From Gammaproteobacteria bacterium (GTDB lineage: Bacteria > Pseudomonadota > Gammaproteobacteria > Steroidobacterales > Steroidobacteraceae): a stretch of DNA of 64,000 bases. The notes below the pieces were generated by a model. That model did no database searches. It had not been told where the DNA came from and saw only the letters and a list, made by a program, of their open reading frames with translations. Position numbers and translations under genes: made by a program. The DNA is taken from assembly GCA_016882265.1 (NCBI GenBank), contig VGVB01000003.1, positions 1 through 64,000 of the forward strand, read 5' to 3'. The first letter of the stretch is position 1; each line of letters begins with the position of its first letter. Positions 50,862 through 59,952 of this stretch are shown here, in pieces.

Positions 50862-52469
50862 TCAAGTCGTGCCGGCGAGCCGGCCGGCGAACCAGCGTGC
50901 GACGAATTCGTCGAAAGCGAGCGCATCCGCCGCCTCGACCGCTCGTTGCTCTGCGTGCGACTCGGCGGCCAGTACCGTCAGATCGGCAAGCTGTCGCTCA
51001 TTCGGCGGATAGAGTTCGTTGAAGTAATCGCGCTGCAGCCGCGACATGCCGAGCGCGAGATCGCGGAACGCAACGTCCTGCCCCAGCATTTCGTGCAACA
51101 GGCGCGCCGACGGCAGCAGCGCCGGATCGTCCAGTTTCGCGCGCTGCCGCTCGAGCGCGACCGAGTATGGCCGCGCCGGGTCGGCGGCATCGAGCAGCTC
51201 GCAGATGCCCTGCATCTGCTCGAGCACTTCAGCCGCCCAGTCGGCGAGCGCGAGTTCGCGCCCACCATGCCACAGGCGCAGCCCCGGTTCACGGCCGTCG
51301 CGCGCCACGCGCAGGTGGTTGGCTTCGAAGTGTCCCGACTCTTCCGGCGCCAGCGGGTCGCTCGCCCGCAGTGCGCACAGCGCCGCGAACGCCTCGAGAA
51401 AACACAGCTTGTGCTGGTTCACGCCGACCGGATCGAACGCGCTGACATCCAGCGACCGCATCTCGACGTACTGCACACCACCGCGCTGCAGCGCCGTCGT
51501 CGGCCGCTCACCGGAACGGGCCACGCGCTTCGGCCGGATGAAGCTGTAGTATTCGTTCTCGATCTGCAGCAGGTTGGCATTGAGCTGCTGCCACTGGTCA
51601 TCCACGCGGACGCCGAGGGCCTGATACGCGGGGTGCGGGGTCGACACCAGACGCGAGAGGTCGCGCACGTATTCCTCGAGCGAGTTGACCGAAACGTACA
51701 CGCCGGCCTGGCTGCGGTTCCGGTAGCCAAGATCGCTCATCCGCAGCGACGTGGCGTAACGTCCGTACAGCGTGGCCGTACCATGCGGCTCGAGGTCGGC
51801 CGGCGCCTCGCGGCCGCTGAAGAACGAGCGGCACACGGCCGGCGAGACGCCGAACAGGTACAGGATCAGCCAGCCGTGCCGCCGGTAATTGCGCAGCAGC
51901 GCGAAGTACACTTCGTCGACGAAGTCCTGGCCGGCCCGGCGCGCCTGCAGCGCTTCATGCAGCACCGGCCACAACCGGTCCGGAAACGAGTAGTTGAAAT
52001 GAATACCGGAGATCGCCTGCATCGCCCGCCCGTAGCGCAAGCCGAGCCCGATCCGGTAGACGTGCTTCATGCGGCCGATGTTCGAGCTGCCGTAGCTCGC
52101 AATCGGGATGTCGGCGTCGCCACGGAGCAGGCAGGGCATGCTGGTCACCCACAGCAGCTCGTCACCGAGATGCCGGTAGACGAACTGGTGGATGTCGCAC
52201 AGGTACTGCTGCAACTGCCAGTGCGCCGCGAACGGCGGCGTCACCAGTTCGAGCAGCGCCTCGGAGTAGTCGGTCGTGATGTAGGGGTGCGTCAGCGCCG
52301 AACCGAGTGCGGCCGGGTGCGGGGTCTGCGCGATGCGCCCGGCGGGCGTGACCCGCAGCGCCTCGCGCTCCACGCCCTTGAGCCCGCCGGTCAGCACGCC
52401 CGGTTCACGGGCGTTGACCAGGCGCGCCAGCCGGCGTTCGAATTCGCGGTCGGTCCGGGGGGCTGGCAT
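50862..52469 (-). CDS. gshA: Glutamate-cysteine ligase (class I)
   Basis: 535 residues, near the length of E. coli GshA. Catalyses the first step of glutathione synthesis (Glu + Cys + ATP). Recognised by GGLKGVEREALRVTPAGRIA, HPYITTDYSEALLELVTPPF, CDIHQFVYRHLGDELLW, SYGSSNIGRMKHVYRIGLGL, IHFNYSFPDRLW, LQRGGVQYVEMRSLDVSAFD and VGVNQHKLCFLEAFAALCAL. Minus strand, divergent from the DUF2845 gene. Confidence 0.97.
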   Translation of the reverse strand: MPAPRTDREFERRLARLVNAREPGVLTGGLKGVEREALRVTPAGRIAQTPHPAALGSALTHPYITTDYSEALLELVTPPFAAHWQLQQYLCDIHQFVYRHLGDELLWVTSMPCLLRGDADIPIASYGSSNIGRMKHVYRIGLGLRYGRAMQAISGIHFNYSFPDRLWPVLHEALQARRAGQDFVDEVYFALLRNYRRHGWLILYLFGVSPAVCRSFFSGREAPADLEPHGTATLYGRYATSLRMSDLGYRNRSQAGVYVSVNSLEEYVRDLSRLVSTPHPAYQALGVRVDDQWQQLNANLLQIENEYYSFIRPKRVARSGERPTTALQRGGVQYVEMRSLDVSAFDPVGVNQHKLCFLEAFAALCALRASDPLAPEESGHFEANHLRVARDGREPGLRLWHGGRELALADWAAEVLEQMQGICELLDAADPARPYSVALERQRAKLDDPALLPSARLLHEMLGQDVAFRDLALGMSRLQRDYFNELYPPNERQLADLTVLAAESHAEQRAVEAADALAFDEFVARWFAGRLAGTT

Positions 52470-52549
52470 GGTCCCGGCATTCTGCCACCGGAGCCGGCAT
52501 CGGTGTCTTTCAGGACCCGTTCAGGCGGCCGGCCCCAGGCTTCGATGCC

Positions 52550-52909
52550 ATGAATTCCGGGGTGCGCCTGATGCTCGGCGTGGTCCTGCTGCTCGGTGCG
52601 GCGGTGGGCCGGGCGGACTCGCTGCGCTGCGGATCGCGGCTGGTGACGGACGGCGATCCGCTGGCGAAGGTCGAGGCGCTGTGCGGACCACCGGCGACCA
52701 TCGAGCACAGCGAGGTGTGGCGGCGCCCGGTCTTCTGGCACCGGGGCCGTCCCTACGAGGCGGGGCCGGAACCGGTCGCGGTCGCCATCGAGTACTGGAT
52801 CTACAACCTCGGGCCGTGGCGGCTGATGCGGCGCCTGCGCTTCGAGGACGGCGTGCTGGTGGAGATCGAGACGCTCGGGCACGGGTATCATGTGCCCGAT
52901 GACGACTGA
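52550..52909 (+). CDS. Secreted DUF2845-like protein
   Basis: 119 residues with signal peptide (cleavage after GRA). Motifs SLRCGSRLVTDGDPLAKVEA, LCGPPATIEHSEVW, EYWIYNLGPWRLMRRLRFED, GVLVEIETLGHGY fit the DUF2845 family of small periplasmic proteins, with the CG...CGxP pair of cysteines. Function unknown. The 3' end overlaps the following GNAT gene by 11 bp or more. Confidence 0.8.
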   Translation: MNSGVRLMLGVVLLLGAAVGRADSLRCGSRLVTDGDPLAKVEALCGPPATIEHSEVWRRPVFWHRGRPYEAGPEPVAVAIEYWIYNLGPWRLMRRLRFEDGVLVEIETLGHGYHVPDDD

Positions 52910-53417
52910 CGCCCGCATCCGTCCGATTCGTCCTGCCGATGACCGGCCCGTCGCGGCGATCATCCGCGAGGTCATGACCAGCTTCGGCGCCTGCGGGCCG
53001 GGCTTTGCGATCCACGATCCGGAAGTCGATGCGATGAGCGCGAACTACGCGGCCCCGCGTTCGGCCTACTTCGTGCTCGAAGCCGACGGCCGCGTGCTGG
53101 GCGGCGCCGGCATCGCACCGCTCGCCGGTGCCGAGCCGGACGTGTGCGAACTGCGCAAGATGTACTTCCTGCCGGAAGTGCGCGGCCGCGGACTCGGCGC
53201 GCGCCTGCTCGCGATCTGCCTCGACGCCGCGCGCGGCTTCGGCTATCGGCGCTGCTATCTGGAGACGCTGACCGGGATGGACGAGGCGCAGCGGCTCTAC
53301 GCGCGCGCCGGCTTCCGCCGGCTGTGCGCAGCGCAGGGCGCCACCGGGCATTTCGGCTGCGACCAGCACTTCGAGCTCGAGCTGCAGCCGCCGCCGGAGG
53401 ACCAACCATGCTGGTAG
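52899..53417 (+). CDS. GNAT N-acetyltransferase
   Basis: 172 residues from the ATG at 52899 (ATG 52890 also in frame). The GNAT core: MTTDARIRPIRPADDRPVAA, YFVLEADGRVLGGAGIAPLA, the acetyl-CoA loop LRKMYFLPEVRGRGLGARLL (RGRGLG as the Q/RxxGxG/A motif) and YLETLTGMDEAQRLYARAGF. Transfers acetyl from acetyl-CoA to an unknown amine. Its stop is 11 bp after the thiolase ATG, so the genes overlap by 10 bp. Confidence 0.88.
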   Translation: MTTDARIRPIRPADDRPVAAIIREVMTSFGACGPGFAIHDPEVDAMSANYAAPRSAYFVLEADGRVLGGAGIAPLAGAEPDVCELRKMYFLPEVRGRGLGARLLAICLDAARGFGYRRCYLETLTGMDEAQRLYARAGFRRLCAAQGATGHFGCDQHFELELQPPPEDQPCW

Positions 53418-54685
53418 GAAGCGAAGTCCGCAAGGTCGCCGTGATCGGCGGCGTACGGATCCCGTTCGCGCGCGCCCACGGCGCCTACGCGACGGCCGGC
53501 AACCAGGACATGCTCGCGGCCGCACTGCGCGGCGTGGTCGACCGCTGCGGCCTGCAGGGCGTGCGACTCGGCGACGTCGTCGCCGGCGCGGTGATCAAGC
53601 ACTCCAGCCAGTGGAACCTGGCGCGCGAAGCCGTACTCGACTCCGGCCTGGCGCCCGACACACCCGGGCTCACGCTGCAGCGCGCCTGCGGCACCAGCCT
53701 CGAGGCCGCGATCAGCATCGGCAGCCGCATCGCGCTCGGACAGATCGACGCCGGCATCGCCGCGGGCGTGGATACGATCAGCGACGCACCGATTGTCTAT
53801 CCGCGTGAGTACCAGCAGTTGCTGCTGGCGAGCTTCCGCGGGCGCACGGCGTGGCAGAAACTGCGTCCGTGGCTGGGCCTGCGCCCGCGCCATTTCCGGC
53901 CGCTCACCGGCGGCGCAAGCGAGCCGCGCACCGGGCTGTCGATGGGCCAGCACTGCGAGCAGATGGCGCGCCTCTGGGGGATCGCGCGAGAGGAACAGGA
54001 TGAGTTCGCCTGCACGAGTCACCGGCGCGCGGCCGCCGCCTGGTCGTCCGGCTTCATGACCGACCTCGTGGTGCCGTTCCAGGGACTCGCGCGCGACAAC
54101 AACGTGCGCGCCGATTCGAGCGTCGAACAGCTTGCGCGCCTGCGGCCGGCCTTCGCCGCGGACGGCACGCTGACCGCCGGCAACAGTACGCCGATGACCG
54201 ACGGCGCCGCTGCCGTGCTGCTGGCGAGCGCCGAATGGGCGCAGGCCCGCGGCCTGCCGGTGCAGGCCTGGCTGACCTACGGCAAGGTCGCCGCCGTGGA
54301 CTTCGTCGGCGGCGAAGGCCTGCTGCTGGCGCCGGCTTATGCGGTGCCGCGCATGCTGGCCGATGCTGGTCTGCGCCTGCAGGAGTTCGACTTCTACGAG
54401 ATCCACGAGGCCTTCGCCGCGCAGGTGCTGTGTACGCTGCGCGCCTGGGAATCCGCCGACTTCTGCCGCGAGCGGCTCGGGCTGCCGGCACCGCTCGGCA
54501 GCATCGACCGCGCCCGGCTCAATGTCCGCGGCGGCTCGGTCGCGATCGGGCATCCGTTCGCGGCCACCGGCGCGCGCGTACTGGCGACGCTGGCGAAACT
54601 GCTGGTTGAACGCGGCCACGGTCGTGGCCTGATCTCGATCTGCACCGCCGGCGGCATGGGCGTCACGGCGATCCTCGAGCGCTGA
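53408..54685 (+). CDS. Thiolase (acetyl-CoA acyltransferase, FadI-like)
   Basis: 425 residues from the ATG at 53408. Nucleophilic Cys in QRACGTSLEAA, His in YEIHEAFAAQ, GGSVAIGHPFAATGARVL and the second Cys in ISICTAGGMGV. The long loop after YPREYQQLLLASFRGRTAWQ and residue GLSMGQHCEQMARLWGIARE are typical of FadI/trifunctional-beta-like thiolases. It cleaves 3-ketoacyl-CoA or condenses acyl-CoAs. No FadJ-type partner is seen nearby. Confidence 0.93.
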   Translation: MLVGSEVRKVAVIGGVRIPFARAHGAYATAGNQDMLAAALRGVVDRCGLQGVRLGDVVAGAVIKHSSQWNLAREAVLDSGLAPDTPGLTLQRACGTSLEAAISIGSRIALGQIDAGIAAGVDTISDAPIVYPREYQQLLLASFRGRTAWQKLRPWLGLRPRHFRPLTGGASEPRTGLSMGQHCEQMARLWGIAREEQDEFACTSHRRAAAAWSSGFMTDLVVPFQGLARDNNVRADSSVEQLARLRPAFAADGTLTAGNSTPMTDGAAAVLLASAEWAQARGLPVQAWLTYGKVAAVDFVGGEGLLLAPAYAVPRMLADAGLRLQEFDFYEIHEAFAAQVLCTLRAWESADFCRERLGLPAPLGSIDRARLNVRGGSVAIGHPFAATGARVLATLAKLLVERGHGRGLISICTAGGMGVTAILER

Positions 54686-54740
54686 GTGGCGCGACCGCCG
54701 GAACGCGCCCACCACATGAAGATCAGTATCAGGAGACCGC

Positions 54741-56213
54741 ATGACCCTGCCCCTGCATGAACCGGCGCTGTTCCGCCAGCAATGCTTCGTCAACGGCGCA
54801 TGGATCGATGCTTCCGGCGGCGCCACGCAGGCCGTGACCAACCCGGCCACCGGCGCCGTGCTCGGCACCGTGCCCATGCTCGACGCCGCCGCCACGACTG
54901 CCGCCGTCGCCGCTGCCCACGCGGCCTTCCCCGGCTGGGCCGCGCGGACCGCCGGCGCGCGCGCGCAACTGCTGCGCCGCTGGTATGAGCTGATCGTCGC
55001 GCACGCCGACGATCTCGCCACGCTGATGACCGCGGAACAGGGCAAGCCGCTCGCCGAGGCGCGCGGCGAGGTCCTGTATGCGGCGTCTTTCGTCGAATGG
55101 TTTGCCGAGGAAGCCCGGCGCATCTATGGCGACGTGATCCCGCCGCATCAGGCGGACCAGCGCATCCTCGTGCTGCGCCAGCCGGTCGGTGTCGTCGCCG
55201 CGATCACGCCGTGGAACTTCCCCGCAGCGATGATCACACGCAAGGTCGCGCCGGCGCTCGCGGCCGGCTGCACGGTCGTGTGCAAACCGGCGGCGCAGAC
55301 GCCATTCTCCGCGCTGGCGCTGGCCGAACTCGGCGCCCGCGCCGGTCTGCCGCCCGGTGTGTTCAACGTCGTCACCGGCAAGGCCGGCGTCATCGGCGGC
55401 GTGCTGACCGGCGAGCCGCGCGTGCGCAAGCTGTCGTTCACCGGCTCGACCGAGGTCGGCAAGCGGCTGATGGTGGCCTGCACCACGACGCTGAAGAAAC
55501 TGTCGCTGGAACTCGGCGGTAATGCGCCGTTCATCGTCTTCGACGACGCCGGCGTCGAGGCCGCGGTCGCCGGCGCGATCACCAGCAAGTATCGCAACAC
55601 CGGGCAGACCTGCGTCTGCGCCAATCGCCTGCTGGTGCAGTCCGGGATCCACGACGCTTTCGTCGCGAAGCTGGTCGCGGCGGTGCGCGCGCTGCGGGTC
55701 GGCGACGGTCTCACCGGTGCGACCGACCAGGGGCCGCTGATCGATGCGGCGGCGCTGACCAAGGTCGAGGAACACGTCGCCGACGCACTCGGCAAGGGCG
55801 CCGTGCTCGCGACCGGCGGGCGCCGCCACGCGCTCGGCGGCACCTTCTACGAGCCGACCGTGCTGACCGGCGTAACGCCGGCGATGCTGGTCGCGCGCGA
55901 AGAGACCTTCGGGCCGGTGGCGCCGATCTTCCGCTTCGACACCGAGGCTGATGCCATCGCGCTCGCCAACGACACCGAGTTCGGTCTCGCCTCGTACCTG
56001 TACACGCGCGACCTGGCGCGGGCGTGGCGCGTGTCGGAAGCGCTCGAGTACGGCATCGTCGGCCTCAACACCGGCCTGATCTCGACCGCGGTCGCGCCGT
56101 TCGGCGGGATCAAGGAGTCGGGCGTCGGCCGCGAGGGCTCGAAGTACGGCATCCTCGATTTCACCGAAATGAAGTACGTCTGCGTCGGTGGCATCGACGC
56201 CGCGCCCGCCTGA
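54741..56213 (+). CDS. gabD: Succinate-semialdehyde dehydrogenase
   Basis: 490 residues, close to GabD. NAD(P)-aldehyde dehydrogenase fold: [40 protein letters not shown], the NAD loop [13 protein letters not shown], catalytic Glu in LELGGNAPF, catalytic Cys in [11 protein letters not shown] (about residue 285) and [20 protein letters not shown]. Oxidises succinic semialdehyde to succinate; other small aldehydes are possible. The stop overlaps the hemH start (TGATG). Confidence 0.92.
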   Translation: MTLPLHEPALFRQQCFVNGAWIDASGGATQAVTNPATGAVLGTVPMLDAAATTAAVAAAHAAFPGWAARTAGARAQLLRRWYELIVAHADDLATLMTAEQGKPLAEARGEVLYAASFVEWFAEEARRIYGDVIPPHQADQRILVLRQPVGVVAAITPWNFPAAMITRKVAPALAAGCTVVCKPAAQTPFSALALAELGARAGLPPGVFNVVTGKAGVIGGVLTGEPRVRKLSFTGSTEVGKRLMVACTTTLKKLSLELGGNAPFIVFDDAGVEAAVAGAITSKYRNTGQTCVCANRLLVQSGIHDAFVAKLVAAVRALRVGDGLTGATDQGPLIDAAALTKVEEHVADALGKGAVLATGGRRHALGGTFYEPTVLTGVTPAMLVAREETFGPVAPIFRFDTEADAIALANDTEFGLASYLYTRDLARAWRVSEALEYGIVGLNTGLISTAVAPFGGIKESGVGREGSKYGILDFTEMKYVCVGGIDAAPA

Positions 56214-57247
56214 TGCCGCGCTACGCCGATCCGCCGTTCACCCACGGAGCGCCGGCCCGGATCGGCGTGCTGGTCGCGAACCTCGGCACGCCGGACGCGC
56301 CGACGCCGGCGGCGGTGCGGCGTTATCTCGCCGAGTTCCTCGGCGACCCGCGCGTGGTCGAGTTGCCGCGCGCGTTGTGGTGGCCGCTGCTGCATGGATG
56401 GATCCTGCAGATACGCCCGCGGCGGACCGCTCATGCCTATCGCCAGATCTGGACGGCTGACGGCTCGCCGCTGCTCGCCGGCACGCGGGCGCTGGCGGAA
56501 GCGCTGCGGCAGCAGATGGCCGCCAGGCTGCCGGCGCCGCCGGCGGTCGCCGTCGGCATGTGCTACGGCAATCCGTCGCTGCCCGCGGCGCTCGCCGAAT
56601 TGCGCGCGCAGCAGGTCCGGCGCCTGCTCGTGCTGCCGCTCTATCCGCAGTACTCGGCGACGACGACTGCCGCAGTCTTCGACCGCGTGACCCGCGAACT
56701 GCAGAACTGGCGCTGGCTGCCGGAGCTGCGCTTCGTCAATGATTACCACGCCGAACCGGACTACATCGCGGCGCTCGCCGGCACGCTGGCCGGGCGCAGC
56801 GCCTGCGACAACCCGGCCACGCACCTGCTGTTCTCGTTCCACGGCCTGCCGCTCAGCTACCGCGATGCGGGCGACCCGTATTACTGCCAGTGTCTGGCGA
56901 CGGCGCGCCTCGTCGCGGAGCGTCTGGCACTGCCCGCCGCCGCCTGGTCCGTGGCGTTCCAGTCACGCGTCGGGCGGCAACGCTGGCTCGAGCCGTACAC
57001 GGAGAATCGCCTGCGCGAGCTGGCGGCGGGCGGTACGCGCGAGGTCACGGTGATCTGCCCGGGTTTCGCCGTGGATTGCCTCGAGACACTCGAGGAGATT
57101 GCGCTCCGCGGCCGTGCCATGTTCCTCGCTGCCGGCGGCAGCCGCTTCGACTACGTGCCGGCGTTGCATGACCGGCCCGAGCACGCCGCTGCGCTCGCGG
57201 CACTCGTCACGCGGCATTGCCGCGGCTGGGCTGACGGCGGGAGCTGA
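56213..57247 (+). CDS. hemH: Ferrochelatase
   Basis: 344 residues from the ATG at 56213. Inserts Fe2+ into protoporphyrin IX. Family marks: GVLVANLGTPDAPTPAAVRR, EFLGDPRVVELPR, YGNPSLPAALAELRA, LYPQYSATTTAAVFDRV, the signature LLFSFHGLPLSYRDAGDPYY with catalytic His, AFQSRVGRQRWLEPYTE and CPGFAVDCLETLEEI with catalytic Glu. Starts at the gabD stop, so probably cotranscribed with it. Confidence 0.96.
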   Translation: MPRYADPPFTHGAPARIGVLVANLGTPDAPTPAAVRRYLAEFLGDPRVVELPRALWWPLLHGWILQIRPRRTAHAYRQIWTADGSPLLAGTRALAEALRQQMAARLPAPPAVAVGMCYGNPSLPAALAELRAQQVRRLLVLPLYPQYSATTTAAVFDRVTRELQNWRWLPELRFVNDYHAEPDYIAALAGTLAGRSACDNPATHLLFSFHGLPLSYRDAGDPYYCQCLATARLVAERLALPAAAWSVAFQSRVGRQRWLEPYTENRLRELAAGGTREVTVICPGFAVDCLETLEEIALRGRAMFLAAGGSRFDYVPALHDRPEHAAALAALVTRHCRGWADGGS

Positions 57248-57251
57248 GCGC

Positions 57252-57968
57252 ATGATCGGCCGCTTCCTCGAGGTCAGCGTGCATGCCGCGGACGTGCTCG
57301 CCTCCCTCGAGTTCTATGAGAGCCTCGGCTTCACGCAGGCATCGACCGGCGAGGCCTGGCGCCATCCGTACGCGGTCGTCACCGACGGCCGGCTCGCGAT
57401 CGGCCTGCATCAGCACGAGATCGCATCGCCATCGCTGACTTTCGTTCTGCCCGAACTGCTCGTTGGGGTCGAACGTCTGGAGCAACTCGGCCTCGAGTTC
57501 GAATCGCTACGGCTCGGCGGCGATGTGTTCAATGCAGCGGAATTCATCGCCCCGGGCGGGCTGGTCGTGCGGCTGCTCGAAGCGCGCACGTTTTCGCCGG
57601 TCAGCCGGGCACCGGGCGCGGTCTCGAAACTCGGCTGGTTCGAGGAAATCGCGCTGCCGGCTGACGACCTGGGGGCGGCCGTGAGTTCCTGGGAGCGGCT
57701 CGGCTTCGTCGCGGCCGAACAGGCCGGCGACCCACCCACGCGCATCGGCCTGACCAGCGACACGCTGAACATCGCCCTGCTCAGCGCAGCGGGACTGCAG
57801 GGTCCGGCGCTCGTGTTCCATGACCCGGCCATGGCCGGGCGGATCGCGGCGATCCGGGATGCCGGGTTTGCCTTCGCGCCACGGCTGCCGCTGCCACTCG
57901 ATCCGGCACATAACCGCCTGCTACTCGCTCCCGAGGGCACGCAACTGCTGTTGTTAACCGCCGAGTAG
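57252..57968 (+). CDS. Two-domain VOC (glyoxalase-like) protein
   Basis: 238 residues from the ATG at 57252, 4 bp after the hemH stop. Two VOC modules: residues 1-120 (RFLEVSVHAADVLASLEFYE, LPELLVGVERLEQLGLEFES) and 125-238 (GWFEEIALPADDLGAAVSSW, ERLGFVAAEQAGD, PLDPAHNRLLLAPEGTQLLL). Metal ligands typical of glyoxalase I are not clear. Function unknown. Stop is TAG. Probably the last gene of the gabD-hemH group. Confidence 0.8.
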   Translation: MIGRFLEVSVHAADVLASLEFYESLGFTQASTGEAWRHPYAVVTDGRLAIGLHQHEIASPSLTFVLPELLVGVERLEQLGLEFESLRLGGDVFNAAEFIAPGGLVVRLLEARTFSPVSRAPGAVSKLGWFEEIALPADDLGAAVSSWERLGFVAAEQAGDPPTRIGLTSDTLNIALLSAAGLQGPALVFHDPAMAGRIAAIRDAGFAFAPRLPLPLDPAHNRLLLAPEGTQLLLLTAE

Positions 57969-58235
57969 CGGGCCGGAATCGAGCCCCGCCTCGCACCGCG
58001 AGTCAGTTCCCCGCCTCGCCCCCAGCGCGCGCGAAAGATGGCCGGATGCTGCCGGCTGGCGTCAGATTGTAATTAATATCAGTAAATACAAATAGTTATA
58101 AGAGCGAAGGTCAGTTAGTAGGCCTAACTCTCTTTTTCAGGACCAAGCCCATTTCATGCTTATTCCGCGCGTTGCCAAGTTGGCACCGTGCTTAGCACTA
58201 GCGGAAGTATCAATTCGATACTAATTTTGGTGATA
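57969..58235. other. Intergenic region with AT-rich patch
   Basis: 267 bp without a gene. From about 58060 to 58250 base composition falls sharply to AT-rich, unlike any neighbour. It contains AGTATC-AATTC-GATACT (58205-58221 region) and repeated GATACT. No open reading frame or tRNA is visible. Probably foreign DNA or the edge of a lost mobile element. Confidence 0.7.
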
Positions 58236-58571
58236 CTAGTATTTTAAATGCTGGCCGGCCGCTTCGACCAGCCGGCCGAACGGGCGCGAAACGCGGGCCA
58301 GCGCGATGACCGCATAGGCAAGGAAGCGCCGCTCCAGCCGGTCATCGCCGTCGAGAGTCAACCAGGCGGGCGCAGCGCCGCGGGCCGCGAGCGCTTCGTA
58401 CAACTGCACCAGCACGGTGGTCTTGCCGTAGCCGGCGGGCGCGGCGACGACGGCGAGCCGGCGGCCGAGCACGCCGGCAAGCTGCTGCACGGCCCGCCGG
58501 CGCTCCAGCACGTGGTGCCGCAACCGCGGCACCGCGAGCTTGCCAGGCTCACACCATTGCGGCGTCTTCAC
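58236..58571 (-). pseudogene. Truncated MalT/LuxR-family regulator
   Basis: 111 residues. The N-terminus of a large ATP-dependent LuxR (MalT-like) regulator: KLAVPRLRHHVLERRRAVQQ, Walker A VVAAPAGYGKTTVLVQ, then PAWLTLDGDDRLERRFLAYA. Intact members have about 900 residues with TPRs and a C-terminal LuxR helix-turn-helix. This one ends (AAGQHLKY) exactly where AT-rich DNA begins, so it was cut by insertion or deletion. Confidence 0.75.
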
Positions 58572-58643
58572 GGCTCCGGAGAATCGGGAAGTTGCCCCGG
58601 TAAGTCAACGGGGCGACGGCGGACCCGGGCCGTGGCGGCGGCT

Positions 58644-59303
58644 TCAGCCCAGCCAGCCGCGTACCAGCTCAGCCAGCTCGGCGTAGTTGAATCCCGCCCA
58701 GACAACCAGCAGCAGCAACCCGAACACGTAGACGCTCGCGATCAGCGTCAGCAGATAACCGAGCACGATGACCAGACCATCGCGCTCGGCCATGCCAAGG
58801 CACAACAGCATGATGGCGAGGCCGGGCAGCGTGTTGGCGAACGGCACCAGCGGCAGCGGCGCCATCAGCGCCACGACGCTCAGCACCAGCAGGCCGCCGT
58901 TGATGATGTTGATCACCGCGCCGCCGCTCAGGGGCAACAGCCGCGGCCGGACCAGGTGCTCGAAGCGCGCCGCCCAGTTGCTGGTGCGTTCCAGCACCTG
59001 CTGCACGGTGACCGCCGGCAGCGGGCGGTCCAGCAGCCGAGCCGGCAGCCAGACCACGCGGTTCAGCATGATCGCGCTGCCGATCAGCAGCATCGGCAAA
59101 CCGAACAGCGTGCTCATCATCGGCACGGTGACCGGCAGCAGGAACGGCACGGCCAGCAGCGCGCAGAACACCAGCAGGCCCTGTTCGCCGACCAGCGCCA
59201 GCAGTTCGCGCAGCGTGACCTCGTGGCCGCGCACGGCCGTGGCGGTGCCGGCCAGCGCGGCGGACAGCCGGGTCTCGGGGTTGCGGAAATGGACGACGGT
59301 CAC
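58644..59303 (-). CDS. ExoD-family membrane protein
   Basis: 219 residues. Matches the exopolysaccharide synthesis ExoD family: VTLRELLALVGEQGLLVFCA, VPFLLPVTVPMMSTLFGLPM, LERTSNWAARFEHLVRPRLL, FANTLPGLAIMLLCLGMAER, DGLVIVLGYLLTLIA. Several membrane segments. ExoD was first linked to rhizobial exopolysaccharide; its role elsewhere is unclear. Its ATG overlaps the YceI-like gene stop (4 bp) and it ends the minus-strand cluster. Confidence 0.88.
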   Translation of the reverse strand: MTVVHFRNPETRLSAALAGTATAVRGHEVTLRELLALVGEQGLLVFCALLAVPFLLPVTVPMMSTLFGLPMLLIGSAIMLNRVVWLPARLLDRPLPAVTVQQVLERTSNWAARFEHLVRPRLLPLSGGAVINIINGGLLVLSVVALMAPLPLVPFANTLPGLAIMLLCLGMAERDGLVIVLGYLLTLIASVYVFGLLLLVVWAGFNYAELAELVRGWLG

Positions 59304-59950
59304 GCGTTGCCTCGTGGCCGCGCTTCCAGCCGATAACGGATCACAATCGTCTCGGCGACCCGCAGCGCGCCCATGCCGACGGCGAAGGGCCTCAGGCCGA
59401 GATCCGCATGGCTGACCGTGAATTCTCCGGTAGCGATCAGCCGCGAGCCATCGATCTGCAGCCGGACCGGCACGTCGATGCTGTGACTCGCGCCGCGCAG
59501 CCCGACCTGCGTGCGGGCGACGAATGACTCCGGCCCGCCGGAGATCTGCTGCGCGGTGAGCGTCAGCACCGGAAAGCGCGCGGCATCGAGCACGGCCGGG
59601 CCGAGCATGTTGCGACGGGTTGCTAAGCGCCGTTCCTCGGGCACGTCGGCAACGGCATCCGGCGGATCCACCTCGAGGCTCGCCAGCGGCAGTTCGAGGG
59701 TGAAGCCCGTCTGCGTCACCGGTTCACCCATGGCGACCGTGCCGGCCAGCGCCTCGCTGCGGATCAGGTGACGGTGGCCGAGTCCCGCCAGTGGTCCGTC
59801 CGGATCGACCCGGATCACGACCGATCCGGCGACGACGTCGTGGGAAGGCGCCGTGACCGCGGGTGGCGGCGGCGCCCCGACCGGCGGCCGCGGCGGCAGC
59901 GCGCAGCCCGCCGTCACGCTCAGCCACAGGATCGGCACGAGCCGGCGCAT
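59300..59950 (-). CDS. YceI-like lipoprotein
   Basis: 216 residues from the ATG at 59950. Signal peptide with lipobox SVTAGCAL, a Pro-rich linker, then a YceI-like lipocalin fold: SVVIRVDPDGPLAGLGHRHL, TLELPLASLEVDPPDA, RRLATRRNMLGPAVLDAARF, TQVGLRGASHSIDVPVRLQI, GEFTVSHADLGLRPFAVGMG. YceI proteins bind isoprenoid-like lipids in the periplasm. It follows putP by 2 bp and overlaps the ExoD gene by 4 bp. Confidence 0.85.
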   Translation of the reverse strand: MRRLVPILWLSVTAGCALPPRPPVGAPPPPAVTAPSHDVVAGSVVIRVDPDGPLAGLGHRHLIRSEALAGTVAMGEPVTQTGFTLELPLASLEVDPPDAVADVPEERRLATRRNMLGPAVLDAARFPVLTLTAQQISGGPESFVARTQVGLRGASHSIDVPVRLQIDGSRLIATGEFTVSHADLGLRPFAVGMGALRVAETIVIRYRLEARPRGNA

Positions 59951-59952
59951 GC

